Shown: piece by piece, positions 14,291 through 22,390 of the stretch
How the letters are laid out: the number at the start of each line of letters is the position of its first letter
Numbering within the stretch: the stretch's first letter is position 1
Assembly: GCA_023398615.1 (NCBI GenBank)
Contig: JAEWSD010000230.1
Span: forward strand, 1-25,094
DNA from: Bacillota bacterium
GTDB lineage: Bacteria; Bacillota; Clostridia; Lachnospirales; Lachnospiraceae
Length of the DNA stretch: 25,094 nucleotides
Direction: 5' to 3'
The notes under the pieces: generated by a model
The model's input: the letters and a program-made list of their open reading frames with translations, nothing else
Told to the model about the DNA's origin: nothing
Databases searched by the model: none
Translations under genes and position numbers: made by a program

Positions 14291-15655
14291 TTATTTATCC
14301 TTTGGCTTTGTATCAAAGGTAACATTTAAGGTTTTATCCGTATAAGTGCCGTTATCCAGAACCTTTACCGTAATCGTCCCGGCTGATCCGCCCTTGATAT
14401 AGCTTAAAGAGTCCTGCAATTCCGCCATCGTCTTAACCGGTGTTTTGTTAATGGAAACGATGATATTCCCTACCTGGATTCCCGCCTTTTCCGCAGCGGA
14501 ACCCTTCGTTACCTCCGCAACATAGATGCCGACCGGCATTCCGAAGCCCTGTGAGTATACATCCGTCACATCATTGCCGCTAATCCCCAGGTAAGCCGTA
14601 TCCTCTTCCGCTATCACGGTCCTGTTCATCAGCTCATTAATGATCGGGATTGCGTCTGAGACCGGAATCGCATAGCCGATGCTGTCAACACTTGAATCGA
14701 CATATTTTACGGAATTAATACCGATCACTTCTCCTTTTGAGTTCAGCAGCGCACCGCCGCTGTTTCCCGGATTAATTGCGGCATCCGTCTGCAGCAGGGT
14801 CATGGTTTTGCCGTCAATCGTTACCTCCCTGTTTAAAGCGCTGACATATCCCACCGTTACGGACTGGCCGTAGCCTAACGCATTTCCGATAGCAATAGCC
14901 ATTTCTCCAAGCTTGGTGGTATTGGAGTCACCCAGGGTTGCTATCTTTATCTTGCCGATGGTTTCCGGCTTTAAATCATCAATACTTACGGATACTACCG
15001 CGAGGTCGGCACCTGCCGCCGTTCCTTTTATGGAAGCGGTTGCCTTGCTGTCATCCGCAAATACGATATCTACGGTTTTAGCGCCTTCAACCACATGGTT
15101 ATTCGTGGCAATCAAAACTTCTTTGTCATTTTGGCCTATGATGATTCCGGAACCGCTTCCCTGCACATCCTGTTTGAATTCTCTTCCGAAGAAATCGGAA
15201 GATACATTTGTCATTACAGAATTGATTGCAACAATGGACGGCATAACATTCTCAACAACGGCAGAAACATCACTGGTAACCTTCGCATCCGAAGTTCCTG
15301 TAGCCAGGGGCACCGCCTCGGAGGAAGCGTCAGAATCAACGGAAGGATTGTCCTGATCCGTCCGAACGCTTAAATCTGTTTCGTCAATCTTCTCTCCGAT
15401 TGAGTTGCCGCCGGTCAGGTTTCTGTTTGCAAGGTAATTATATCCCTGGAAGGATGCCCCTGCAACGAGGCCAATAATGGTTCCCATTGCGACAAGCTTG
15501 GCAAAACCCCTGAAAGCCTTATGTTTTTTCTTCGGACTCGGACCCGGTGCCGTCTGTTTATCAGCCTCACTTTCCAGCAAAGGCTGTAATGTATATTGGT
15601 AATTACCCTCGTAGTTATATTCATCATTATGATCATTTCGATATTCGTTGTCCAT
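14291..15655 (-). CDS. HtrA/DegP-like membrane-anchored serine protease with PDZ domain
   Basis: A surface quality-control protease of 454 residues. The order is an acidic, Asn/Tyr-rich cytoplasmic N-terminus, a Lys-rich stop (KKKHK, near 42-46) and one transmembrane helix (about 50-70). A Ser/Asp-rich linker leads to the trypsin-like domain with the triad His187 (NNHVVEG), Asp217 (GADLAVV) and Ser299 (NPGNSGGAL). A C-terminal PDZ domain is at about 355-445 (GIYVAEVTKGSAAEKAGI). It is the type-II membrane HtrA common in Gram-positives. A TTG at 15673 gives a longer frame, but AAAGGAG lies 8 bases before the ATG at 15655. It follows pheA with its own candidate promoter. Confidence 0.9.
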   Translation of the reverse strand: MDNEYRNDHNDEYNYEGNYQYTLQPLLESEADKQTAPGPSPKKKHKAFRGFAKLVAMGTIIGLVAGASFQGYNYLANRNLTGGNSIGEKIDETDLSVRTDQDNPSVDSDASSEAVPLATGTSDAKVTSDVSAVVENVMPSIVAINSVMTNVSSDFFGREFKQDVQGSGSGIIIGQNDKEVLIATNNHVVEGAKTVDIVFADDSKATASIKGTAAGADLAVVSVSIDDLKPETIGKIKIATLGDSNTTKLGEMAIAIGNALGYGQSVTVGYVSALNREVTIDGKTMTLLQTDAAINPGNSGGALLNSKGEVIGINSVKYVDSSVDSIGYAIPVSDAIPIINELMNRTVIAEEDTAYLGISGNDVTDVYSQGFGMPVGIYVAEVTKGSAAEKAGIQVGNIIVSINKTPVKTMAELQDSLSYIKGGSAGTITVKVLDNGTYTDKTLNVTFDTKPKDK

Positions 15656-15671
15656 AACATATTCTCCTTTC

Positions 15672-15689
15672 AACTTTGTAACTAAAGTT
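15672..15689. promoter_or_regulatory. Inverted repeat AACTTT-N6-AAAGTT in the htrA leader
   Basis: A perfect 6-bp inverted repeat lies just before the htrA ribosome binding site. A weak promoter (minus strand TTCAAA, 18 bp, CATAAT) lies upstream. The repeat might be an operator for stress control, with no direct evidence. Confidence 0.25.
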
Positions 15690-15744
15690 TATCAACAAAT
15701 TATGTCCACTTTGTGATTACAATTTGAAAAAAGTATGAAACAGA

Positions 15745-16881
15745 TTATACCATTCCGTAATTGCCCAATATCCTGAAGGCTCTGGCTTCTTCCCTTATTC
15801 CGACTAATGCATTCTTAACTCCCGCATCCTTCAGGTTGCCTTCGAAGTCAAGGAAGAACCGGTACTCAAAGCTGCGCCCTTCAAGCGGTCTGGATTCAAT
15901 CTTTGTCATATTTAAACCGTTATAAATGATATGTGACAGCATATTATACAGGGAACCGGTCTCATGAGGCAGTTCGAAGCATATGCTTATCTTATTGGAG
16001 CCTTTGATAAATTCCTTCCTGCCGCTGATAATAATGAAGCGCGTGGAATTATTCTCTTCATGATTGATCGCCTCCGCCAGCACTTTCAGACCATAATAAC
16101 CGGCGGCCCGCTTGCTTGCAATGGCTCCCTGTGTGATATCATTATCATCCAGTACCTTCTTTGCACTGTCCGCCGTACTGATATATTTTACCGTCTTCAG
16201 CTCCGGATGGCTTTCCAGATATTTTGAACACTGCATCAGGGGCTGAGGATGGGAATACACGGTCTTGATATCCTTAAGCGCAGACCGGGACAGTCCCAGC
16301 AGGGCATGCTCGATTTTCACCACATGCTCCCCGATAATACAGTTGTCAAATTCAATCAGCAGATCATAGATATCGGAAATCCCTCCCGTTGAAGTATTCT
16401 CGATCGGAAGGACCCCGTATTCGGCTTTTCCGTCCTTAATCGCCTGCATCACCTTTTTAAAGGAGGGTTCGTGGAAACTGACGATATCTGTTCCGAAGTA
16501 TTCCTCCATTGCCTGGTCGGTATAGGAACCCTTTTCGCCAAAACATACCACCTTTGTGCCGATATTCACGTTAAGACGTTCAATCTCCTGAAACGGAAGC
16601 TCATTTCCCTGCGCACTGATCAACCCATACTGAAGCTTGCGGCTCATAGACATAATCTGTGTAAACAGCTCCTGAACTCCATGACGGTTGAAATCATTGC
16701 CGGCCATTTCCTTTAATGTGCGAAGCTTTTCCGCCTCTCTTTCCTTATCGAAAACCTTCCTGCCGGTCTGCAGCTTATATTGCGCCACTTCATTCGTAAG
16801 CTGCATTCTATGTTCAAATAACTCAACGATTTTCCGATCGACCTTATCAATTTCCTGCCTGCTTTTTTGTAAATCCTGCAT
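15745..16881 (-). CDS. pheA: Bifunctional chorismate mutase / prephenate dehydratase (PheA)
   Basis: Converts chorismate to prephenate and then to phenylpyruvate for phenylalanine synthesis. The 378-residue protein has an AroQ-type chorismate mutase at about 1-85 (MQDLQKSRQEIDKVDRKIVE). Next is the prephenate dehydratase domain, with GEKGSYTDQA, PIENTSTGGI and the catalytic TRF motif at 280-282. A C-terminal ACT domain with GSLYN (309-313) and ESRP (329-332) follows, the phenylalanine-binding motifs for feedback inhibition. An ATG at 16899 gives six more residues, but AAAGAGG sits just before the ATG at 16881. It lies 38 bp after folBK and is probably the last gene of the folate operon. Confidence 0.94.
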   Translation of the reverse strand: MQDLQKSRQEIDKVDRKIVELFEHRMQLTNEVAQYKLQTGRKVFDKEREAEKLRTLKEMAGNDFNRHGVQELFTQIMSMSRKLQYGLISAQGNELPFQEIERLNVNIGTKVVCFGEKGSYTDQAMEEYFGTDIVSFHEPSFKKVMQAIKDGKAEYGVLPIENTSTGGISDIYDLLIEFDNCIIGEHVVKIEHALLGLSRSALKDIKTVYSHPQPLMQCSKYLESHPELKTVKYISTADSAKKVLDDNDITQGAIASKRAAGYYGLKVLAEAINHEENNSTRFIIISGRKEFIKGSNKISICFELPHETGSLYNMLSHIIYNGLNMTKIESRPLEGRSFEYRFFLDFEGNLKDAGVKNALVGIREEARAFRILGNYGMV

Positions 16882-16919
16882 AGTAACCTCTTTCCGCATT
16901 AAACGTATGTGCCGCTTTT

Positions 16920-17750
16920 TTAATCCGCCTTATTCGGACAAATGATGTCCTGATACATCCGGTATACCGTCTTATCATAAATGGGATGTTTGAAGTCGGG
17001 CGCCAGTTCACACAGGGGCTTTAATACGAATTCCCTGTTCTGCATCTCCGGATGGGGAATTACCAGTTTTTCCGTGCGAATGACTTCCCTGTCATAAAAT
17101 AATATGTCCAGATCGATGGTTCGCGGTCCCCAGTGGACCGTACGTACCCTTTTCAGCCTGTTCTCTATACTGCCGATTAACTCCAGCAATTCTTCCGGAC
17201 TTCTAAGCGTCTTCAGTTCCAGGACTCCGTTTAAGAAATCATCCTGCGCTACGCCCCCTACCGGTGCCGTGGTTATGAACCGGGAAACTCCCGTGACCCT
17301 GCACGATTCGTCTTCCTTAAGCATCTCAATTGCAGAATTCAGATTTTCTTCCTTATCTCCCAGGTTCGAGCCGATTCCCAGGTAAACCGTATGCCATCCT
17401 CTTTCCATTACAACGGATACCGTCTCTATCGGCAGAAGAATCGGCGCCCAGGGCTTCTTAATCTCAACTCTCACCTTTTCGATCACCGGGAATTTCAGCA
17501 ATACCTTTTCGGCAATTTTCCCGGTTAAGGTTTCGATCAATTTGTAGGTGGTTTCCTCCATCTCTTCCTTCACAAAATGGCAGAGCTTGCCATAATTCAC
17601 GGATTTAGTCAGGTCATCCGCGCGTGCCGCCGCCGCCAGATCGGCGTACAGCTTCATGGATACCAGAAACTTCTGGCCTAATACATTCTCTTCCTTATAT
17701 ACTCCATGATGGCAGAATACTTCCAAGTTCGTTATTTTTATCAGATCCAT
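16920..17750 (-). CDS. folK: Fused dihydroneopterin aldolase / HPPK (FolB-FolK)
   Basis: Two consecutive folate-pathway enzymes in one 276-residue chain. Residues 1-118 are FolB (dihydroneopterin to 6-hydroxymethyl-dihydropterin; ITNLEVFCHHGVYKEENVLGQKF, and Lys near KPWAPI). Residues 119-276 are FolK, which pyrophosphorylates that product (YLGIGSNLGDKEENL, GPRTIDLDILFYD, HPEMQNREFVLKPL). The fusion channels the aldolase product to the kinase, and FolP, encoded just upstream, uses the pyrophosphate next. AAGGAG precedes the ATG. folP ends 11 bp upstream. Confidence 0.94.
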   Translation of the reverse strand: MDLIKITNLEVFCHHGVYKEENVLGQKFLVSMKLYADLAAAARADDLTKSVNYGKLCHFVKEEMEETTYKLIETLTGKIAEKVLLKFPVIEKVRVEIKKPWAPILLPIETVSVVMERGWHTVYLGIGSNLGDKEENLNSAIEMLKEDESCRVTGVSRFITTAPVGGVAQDDFLNGVLELKTLRSPEELLELIGSIENRLKRVRTVHWGPRTIDLDILFYDREVIRTEKLVIPHPEMQNREFVLKPLCELAPDFKHPIYDKTVYRMYQDIICPNKAD

Positions 17751-17761
17751 TTACAATCTCC

Positions 17762-18574
17762 TTATTTGTGTTCGCGAAGGATCGCTTCCGTCATCCGGAC
17801 GGCTCTTGCATTCGCAAGCACATCATGTACCCTTATGAAACCGCAGCCTTTCATTACCCCGATCACACTGGTTGCTATGGTGCCTTCCAGCCGGTTTTCA
17901 GCCGTTTCGTCCAGAGTCAGCCCTATCATCGACTTTCTGGAGGTGCCCAGCAGAACCGGTAAACCGAACTGCCGTAATTCCTCCAGGTGATTCATCATAA
18001 TCAGATTCATCTCATAGGTCTTTGCAAAACCGATTCCCGGATCCAGAATGAGCCTGTCTCGCCTTATTCCGGCAGCCAGCGCAAGCTCTATGCTCTCCTT
18101 AAGATCCGATATGACCTCACCGATAAAGTTATCATAGACCGCTTCCTTCCTGTTATGCATGATGCATACCGCAACTTCATGCTCGGACACGATCCGTGCC
18201 ATAGCGTTATCATACTTTAATCCCCAGATATCATTAACCATATCCGCTCCTGCTGCCAGCGCAGCGTCCGCTACTTTGCTTTTATATGTGTCGATGGATA
18301 CCGGTATGTCAAAATGCCGCTTGATTTCCTTAATGACCGGCACCACCCTGTCAATTTCCTCTGCCTCCGATACGCGGATATAGTTCGGTCTTGTCGATTC
18401 ACCGCCGATATCGACGATATCCGCACCCTCAGAAACCATCTGTTCCGTGTGTTTCAGCGCATCCCGCAGATTGTCGTACCTTCCGCCGTCCGAAAAGGAA
18501 TCCGGAGTAACATTCAGGATTCCCATAATATAGGTCCTGTCATTCGGTTTAAATTCTTTCTTTCCTATTTTCAT
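17762..18574 (-). CDS. folP: Dihydropteroate synthase (FolP)
   Basis: Condenses hydroxymethyl-dihydropterin pyrophosphate with p-aminobenzoate; the target of sulfonamides. The 270-residue TIM barrel has GILNVTPDSFSDGG (12-25), GGESTRPN, SIDTYK, MVNDIWG, ILDPGIGFAKT and GTSRKSMIG in order. An open frame extends up to 18697, but this would overlap folE by 127 bp and its extra residues are low-complexity basic sequence. The ATG at 18574 overlaps the folE stop as ATGA, indicating translational coupling, and gives the normal family length. Confidence 0.94.
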   Translation of the reverse strand: MKIGKKEFKPNDRTYIMGILNVTPDSFSDGGRYDNLRDALKHTEQMVSEGADIVDIGGESTRPNYIRVSEAEEIDRVVPVIKEIKRHFDIPVSIDTYKSKVADAALAAGADMVNDIWGLKYDNAMARIVSEHEVAVCIMHNRKEAVYDNFIGEVISDLKESIELALAAGIRRDRLILDPGIGFAKTYEMNLIMMNHLEELRQFGLPVLLGTSRKSMIGLTLDETAENRLEGTIATSVIGVMKGCGFIRVHDVLANARAVRMTEAILREHK

Positions 18575-19131
18575 GCTCTGATACCTGCTAACTGAAAAAA
18601 TGTATCCCGCAGCCCCTGGTTTTTTTCGAATTCCCCTCTGGCCACGAAGGTTACCGTCACCGTACCGGGTTTGCGGACGCCTCTCATAGTCATGCACATA
18701 TGCTCCGCTTCAAGCAATACGATTACTCCCTTTGGTTTCAGGTATTCCATAATGTCATCGGCAATCTGCGCCGACATCTGTTCCTGAATCTGCGGTCTTT
18801 TTGCATAGACCTCCACCGTCCTTGCCAGTTTGCTGAGACCTACCACTTTTCCGTCCGGTATATAAGCGATATGCGCTTTCCCGAAAAAGGGCAGCAGATG
18901 GTGCTCACAAACCGAATAGAAAGGGATATCCTTTTCTATTACCATCTCATTATTATTGGCGGTGAAGGTTTTCGCCAAATGCTCCGACGCATCCATACCC
19001 ATACCGCCGAATATCTCCTCACACATTGCGGCAATCCTTTTTGGTGTTTCCTTTAACCCTTCCCGGCCGGGATCTTCACCGATTGCTTCTAAAAAAAGTT
19101 TTACTGCTTCCTCTATTTTCCTATGATCCAT
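18571..19131 (-). CDS. folE: GTP cyclohydrolase I (FolE)
   Basis: First committed step of folate synthesis, GTP to dihydroneopterin triphosphate. The 186-residue protein contains the zinc site Cys and His in VCEHHLLPFFGKAHIAYIP plus the second Cys in EHMCMTMRG, and the signature GLSKLARTVEVYAKRPQIQEQ. An ATG at 19176 gives 15 more residues. ACGGGAGG sits right before the ATG at 19131, which I use. It is 50 bp after folC and overlaps folP by 4 bp. Confidence 0.95.
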   Translation of the reverse strand: MDHRKIEEAVKLFLEAIGEDPGREGLKETPKRIAAMCEEIFGGMGMDASEHLAKTFTANNNEMVIEKDIPFYSVCEHHLLPFFGKAHIAYIPDGKVVGLSKLARTVEVYAKRPQIQEQMSAQIADDIMEYLKPKGVIVLLEAEHMCMTMRGVRKPGTVTVTFVARGEFEKNQGLRDTFFQLAGIRA

Positions 19132-19181
19132 TGTTACCTCCCGTGTATAAGCAAACACATTTTCCCGGCTTCGCATGCCTT

Positions 19182-20501
19182 TCAGGTAGTATCCAGTGAC
19201 TTAAGAACTTCATTTAAATAGGATAAGGAACCGAAGGCTATGATGACATCCTCCTTGCCTGAAGCTTCCAATGCAAGTGTTACCGCTTCCGAAACCCTGC
19301 CCGTATCAAAGACCCTGCCGCAATATTTTCTTGCCGTATCTGCCAATATATCAGAGCGCAGCCCCCGCAGATTATCCGGCGTTATCGTATAGATCCTCTC
19401 GGCATACGGTCCGGTATGGGATAACACCGCATCGTAATCTTTATCTGCCAGCATACCTATTATATATAGGATTCTCCTGTTTGGAAAATATATTTTAATA
19501 TTTCTTACCAATGTGGCCGCCGCCTCTTCATTGTGCGCACCGTCAATCAGAAAAAGCGGTGAGGTTTTTACCACTTCAAAACGCCCTCTCCACACTGTCC
19601 GGTACAGGCCGTTACGTATCGCTTCCTCCGGTATCTCATAACCCACACGCCGCAGGCATTCCACAGCCGTCAGGGCGGTGACCGCATTCTTTACCTGATA
19701 ATCCCCCAACAGCCTGATTTCAAGATTTTTCAGACCACCATAGGAGAAAACCGTTCCCCTGATTCCCTGTTCTTCTATCCGGATATCGTCAAAGTCTGCC
19801 GTAAATAATTCCGCATTTTCCCGCAGACATGCCGCTTCCAGCACTTTTTGCGCCGCCTCGGCCTGCCGATAGGATGCTACCGGAATACCGGCCTTTATGA
19901 TGCCCGCCTTTTCTTCTGCAATCTGTTCCAGCGTATCCCCCAGAATATGCATATGGTCCATGCTGATAGAGGTTATTACCGCACATTCCGCGGTATCAAT
20001 CACATTCGTTGCGTCCAGCCTGCCTCCCAGACCCACTTCCAGGACAATGATATTACATTTTTTTCCATCAAAATGCAACATTGCCATTGCGGTTTCCATT
20101 TCAAATACGGTAGGGTGCGGGCTCCCTTCGAAAACCATCTGCACTGCGACAGCCTTTATCCTTGCCATGCAATCCGCAATCTCGCTTTCACTGATTGCTT
20201 CATCCGTAATGCCGTAACTGTTCCCTTCCATCCGGGTCCTTCCAGATATCCGTATCTTTTCTCTGTAGCCGAATACCGACGGGGAGATATACCGGCCCAC
20301 CCGGTAACCGGCCGCCGTCAGTATCGCGGAAATAAAGGCAGCCGTAGAGCCCTTCCCGTTTGTGCCTGCAACATGGACGAATTTTAGCCGTTTCTGAGGA
20401 TTCCCAAGCCCGTTAAGCAATCTTCTCATGCTGTCCAGTCCCAATATGCTGCCGTATTGATTTGCTTTCTCAAGAAAATCCATAGCTTCCCCAAAAGTCA
20501 T
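19182..20501 (-). CDS. folC: Folylpolyglutamate synthase / dihydrofolate synthase (FolC)
   Basis: Mur-ligase-family enzyme that adds glutamate to dihydropteroate and/or tetrahydrofolate using ATP. It is 439 residues, normal length. The P-loop GTNGKGS is at 46-52, with VFEMETAMAMLHF, LEVGLGGRLDATN and the Mg-binding SISMDHMHILGDT following. The C-terminal domain contains LIDGAHNEEAA. AAAGGAG lies about 10 bases before the ATG. It lies between the methyltransferase gene (20 bp upstream) and folE. Confidence 0.93.
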   Translation of the reverse strand: MTFGEAMDFLEKANQYGSILGLDSMRRLLNGLGNPQKRLKFVHVAGTNGKGSTAAFISAILTAAGYRVGRYISPSVFGYREKIRISGRTRMEGNSYGITDEAISESEIADCMARIKAVAVQMVFEGSPHPTVFEMETAMAMLHFDGKKCNIIVLEVGLGGRLDATNVIDTAECAVITSISMDHMHILGDTLEQIAEEKAGIIKAGIPVASYRQAEAAQKVLEAACLRENAELFTADFDDIRIEEQGIRGTVFSYGGLKNLEIRLLGDYQVKNAVTALTAVECLRRVGYEIPEEAIRNGLYRTVWRGRFEVVKTSPLFLIDGAHNEEAAATLVRNIKIYFPNRRILYIIGMLADKDYDAVLSHTGPYAERIYTITPDNLRGLRSDILADTARKYCGRVFDTGRVSEAVTLALEASGKEDVIIAFGSLSYLNEVLKSLDTT

Positions 20502-20521
20502 GTAGGATAAGCTCCTTTCGT

Positions 20522-21724
20522 TTATCTTTCCTCACAAAGCTGAAAAATAAAGAATTTTAAATAATAGGATTCTTCCGCCGCCCAAAGGATCGGATGATCC
20601 GGTGCCTGGGTACGGTATTCCACCTGTCTTAACCTCTTTCTTACGTTTCTGGCTGCCTGTCCTATGGTATCAGCAAACAGCTCCGGAGTCATGAAGTGTG
20701 AGCAGGAACAGGTTGCCAGATAGCCGCCGTTTTTCAGCAGCTTCATGGCCCGTATGTTTATCTCGCGATAACCCTTAATAGCATTTTTTATTGAATTTCT
20801 GGATTTTGTAAAGGCCGGAGGGTCCAGGATAATCACATCAAACTTTCTGTTCTGACGCTCCAGCTCCGGCAATAGTTCAAACACATCGGCGCACTGGAAA
20901 TGTACGATGTCCTGAAGGCCGTTTAACACAGCATTTTCCTCGGCCTGTCTTATGCCGGGCTGGGAAGCATCGACTCCCAGAACACTTTTAGCCCCTGCGA
21001 TCCCCGCATTTAAAGCAAAGGAACCGGTATGTGTAAAGCAGTCAAGTACCTCGGCACCCCTGCATAGCTTTTTTATTGCCTCCCTGTTATATTTCTGGTC
21101 AAGGAAGAAACCTGTTTTCTGGCCTTCCTCCACATCCACAATATAGTTTATACCGTTTTCCGTAATCCTTACCTTTGTGTCAAAGGTATCTCCGATAAAG
21201 CCTTTCATACGTTCCATGCCTTCATTGCTTCTGACCTTGGCATCGCTTCTTTCGTAAATACCCCTGATTGCAATGCCGTCCTTTAACAGGATATCCTTTA
21301 ACAATTCCAGTATAACAGGCTTCAGCCGGTCGATTCCCAGAGCCAGGGACTGCACGACGAGGACATCGGAAAATTTGTCGATCACAAGACCCGGCAGGAA
21401 GTCCGCCTCTCCGAATATAATCCTGCAACAACCCGTATCCACATTTCTTTTCCGGTATTCCCAGGCCGCTTCTATCCGCTCTCTTAAAAAATCCCTGTTG
21501 ATCTCCTGATGCTTTACTCTCGACATAATCCTGACTCTAATCTTAGAATTCATATTAATAAATCCGCTTCCCATAAAATAATCGTCGAAATCGACAATTT
21601 CTACGATATCGCCGTTTTCAAATTCTCCGGTTATGGAATCTATCTCATTATCGAACACCCACATTCCGCCTGATTTGAGTGTTCTGCCTTGTCCTTTTTT
21701 AAGTTTTACAATTGCTTTATCCAT
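20522..21724 (-). CDS. RlmI-like class I 23S rRNA (cytosine-C5) methyltransferase
   Basis: A 400-residue SAM-dependent RNA methyltransferase. An N-terminal PUA domain (about 1-70, GRTLKSGGMWVFDNEI) binds RNA. A linker domain leads to the Rossmann methyltransferase with FFLDQ (206-210), the SAM loop DCFTHTGSFAL (228-238), GVDAS, ILDPPAFTKS (299-308) and TCSCS (338-342). The latter holds the likely catalytic cysteines of an m5C enzyme such as RlmI. GGAG lies about 12 bases before the ATG. It is the first gene behind the operon promoter, with folC 20 bp downstream. The exact rRNA position modified is inferred from family only. Confidence 0.87.
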   Translation of the reverse strand: MDKAIVKLKKGQGRTLKSGGMWVFDNEIDSITGEFENGDIVEIVDFDDYFMGSGFINMNSKIRVRIMSRVKHQEINRDFLRERIEAAWEYRKRNVDTGCCRIIFGEADFLPGLVIDKFSDVLVVQSLALGIDRLKPVILELLKDILLKDGIAIRGIYERSDAKVRSNEGMERMKGFIGDTFDTKVRITENGINYIVDVEEGQKTGFFLDQKYNREAIKKLCRGAEVLDCFTHTGSFALNAGIAGAKSVLGVDASQPGIRQAEENAVLNGLQDIVHFQCADVFELLPELERQNRKFDVIILDPPAFTKSRNSIKNAIKGYREINIRAMKLLKNGGYLATCSCSHFMTPELFADTIGQAARNVRKRLRQVEYRTQAPDHPILWAAEESYYLKFFIFQLCEER

Positions 21725-21771
21725 ATGATAATTTTCTCCAATTTATGCAATATGTTCACTGTTTGAGACTC

Positions 21772-21799
21772 ATTATACCATAGAAAGTTAGATTGTCAA
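21772..21799 (-). promoter_or_regulatory. Consensus sigma-A promoter of the rlmI-fol-pheA operon
   Basis: On the minus strand perfect -35 TTGACA (21794-21799), a 16-bp spacer and perfect -10 TATAAT (21772-21777) with a TGG extension. The leader to the first ATG is only about 40 bases, too short for a folate riboswitch. Confidence 0.8.
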
Positions 21800-21829
21800 C
21801 GCCGCCGTTTTGCAGGACGGAATTCACAA

Positions 21830-22264
21830 ATGTATACATTTCATTCTTTCGGCAACACTAACTCCATGAAAAACTGCTTCTATAAAAATTTTATATTATG
21901 CGGCCTCAGCGGCTGGTGTATGGAATGTTTTTGGACCGGCCTGCATTCGATGATAGGCCATAAGGACAAGTCCTTACTTTGCCGTACTTCCGTATGGATG
22001 TTCCCAATCTATGGCATGGCAGCTTGTTTAAACCCCATTTGCAATAAACTGAAAGACAAGAGTGCTCTTCTGAGAGGAGGTGTGTATACGCTCTGTATCT
22101 ACTTCGCAGAGCTGAGTTCAGGCAAGATACTGAAAAAATTCGGAGCATGTCCTTGGGATTACAGCAAAGCAAAGCTTAACTATCAGGGATTAATACGTTT
22201 TGATTACGCACCGGCATGGTTCCTTGTCGGGTTATTCTATGAAAAATTATTAACACGCCAGTAA
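21830..22264 (+). CDS. CmpB-like putative ABC transporter permease (PF06541-type) membrane protein
   Basis: A 144-residue membrane protein. The segments ILCGLSGWCMECFWTGLHS, SVWMFPIYGMAACLNPI, GVYTLCIYFAELSSGKILKKFGACPWDY and APAWFLVGLFYEKLL match the small PF06541 family, annotated as putative ABC-transporter permease and common in Clostridia. Function is not established. The ATG at 21830 has only GGACGG upstream. A second ATG at residue 13 (MKNCFYKNFILCG) fits the family N-terminus equally well. It looks monocistronic, and a hairpin follows. Confidence 0.7.
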   Translation: MYTFHSFGNTNSMKNCFYKNFILCGLSGWCMECFWTGLHSMIGHKDKSLLCRTSVWMFPIYGMAACLNPICNKLKDKSALLRGGVYTLCIYFAELSSGKILKKFGACPWDYSKAKLNYQGLIRFDYAPAWFLVGLFYEKLLTRQ

Positions 22265-22270
22265 TCATAA

Positions 22271-22296
22271 GGGGATGCCAAATCTGCGGCAGCCCC
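22271..22296 (+). terminator. Probable terminator after the CmpB-like gene
   Basis: GGGGATGCC and GGCAGCCCC form a 9-bp stem with one mismatch, followed by TTCACTCTTTCCC. The T-run is poor. Confidence 0.45.
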
Positions 22297-22325
22297 TTCA
22301 CTCTTTCCCATTATTCTGCTATAAT
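22297..22325 (+). promoter_or_regulatory. Extended -10 sigma-A promoter of the HAD-GNAT gene
   Basis: -35 TTCACT (22297-22302), a 17-bp spacer and -10 TATAAT (22320-22325) with the TG extension (TGCTATAAT). Confidence 0.6.
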
Positions 22326-22390
22326 GGAACAATCACAGACACAATTAAGAATTTGCAAATGTCTGGTAAAAACATTATAAGGAGGACAAT

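Noticed and set aside
14913..15356. 147-codon open frame on the plus strand
   Set aside because: Antisense to the htrA protease, Ser/Thr/Ala-rich with no recognisable domain and no ribosome binding site; a coding shadow.
18575..18697. Upstream extension of folP
   Set aside because: It would overlap folE by 127 bp. The extra residues are basic and low-complexity, and the ATG overlapping the folE stop gives normal length.
19848..20387. 179-codon open frame on the plus strand
   Set aside because: Antisense to the well-conserved folC gene; no family resemblance.
21725..21829. Possible folate or other riboswitch before the fol operon
   Set aside because: The mapped promoter leaves only about 40 bases of leader, too little for a THF riboswitch.
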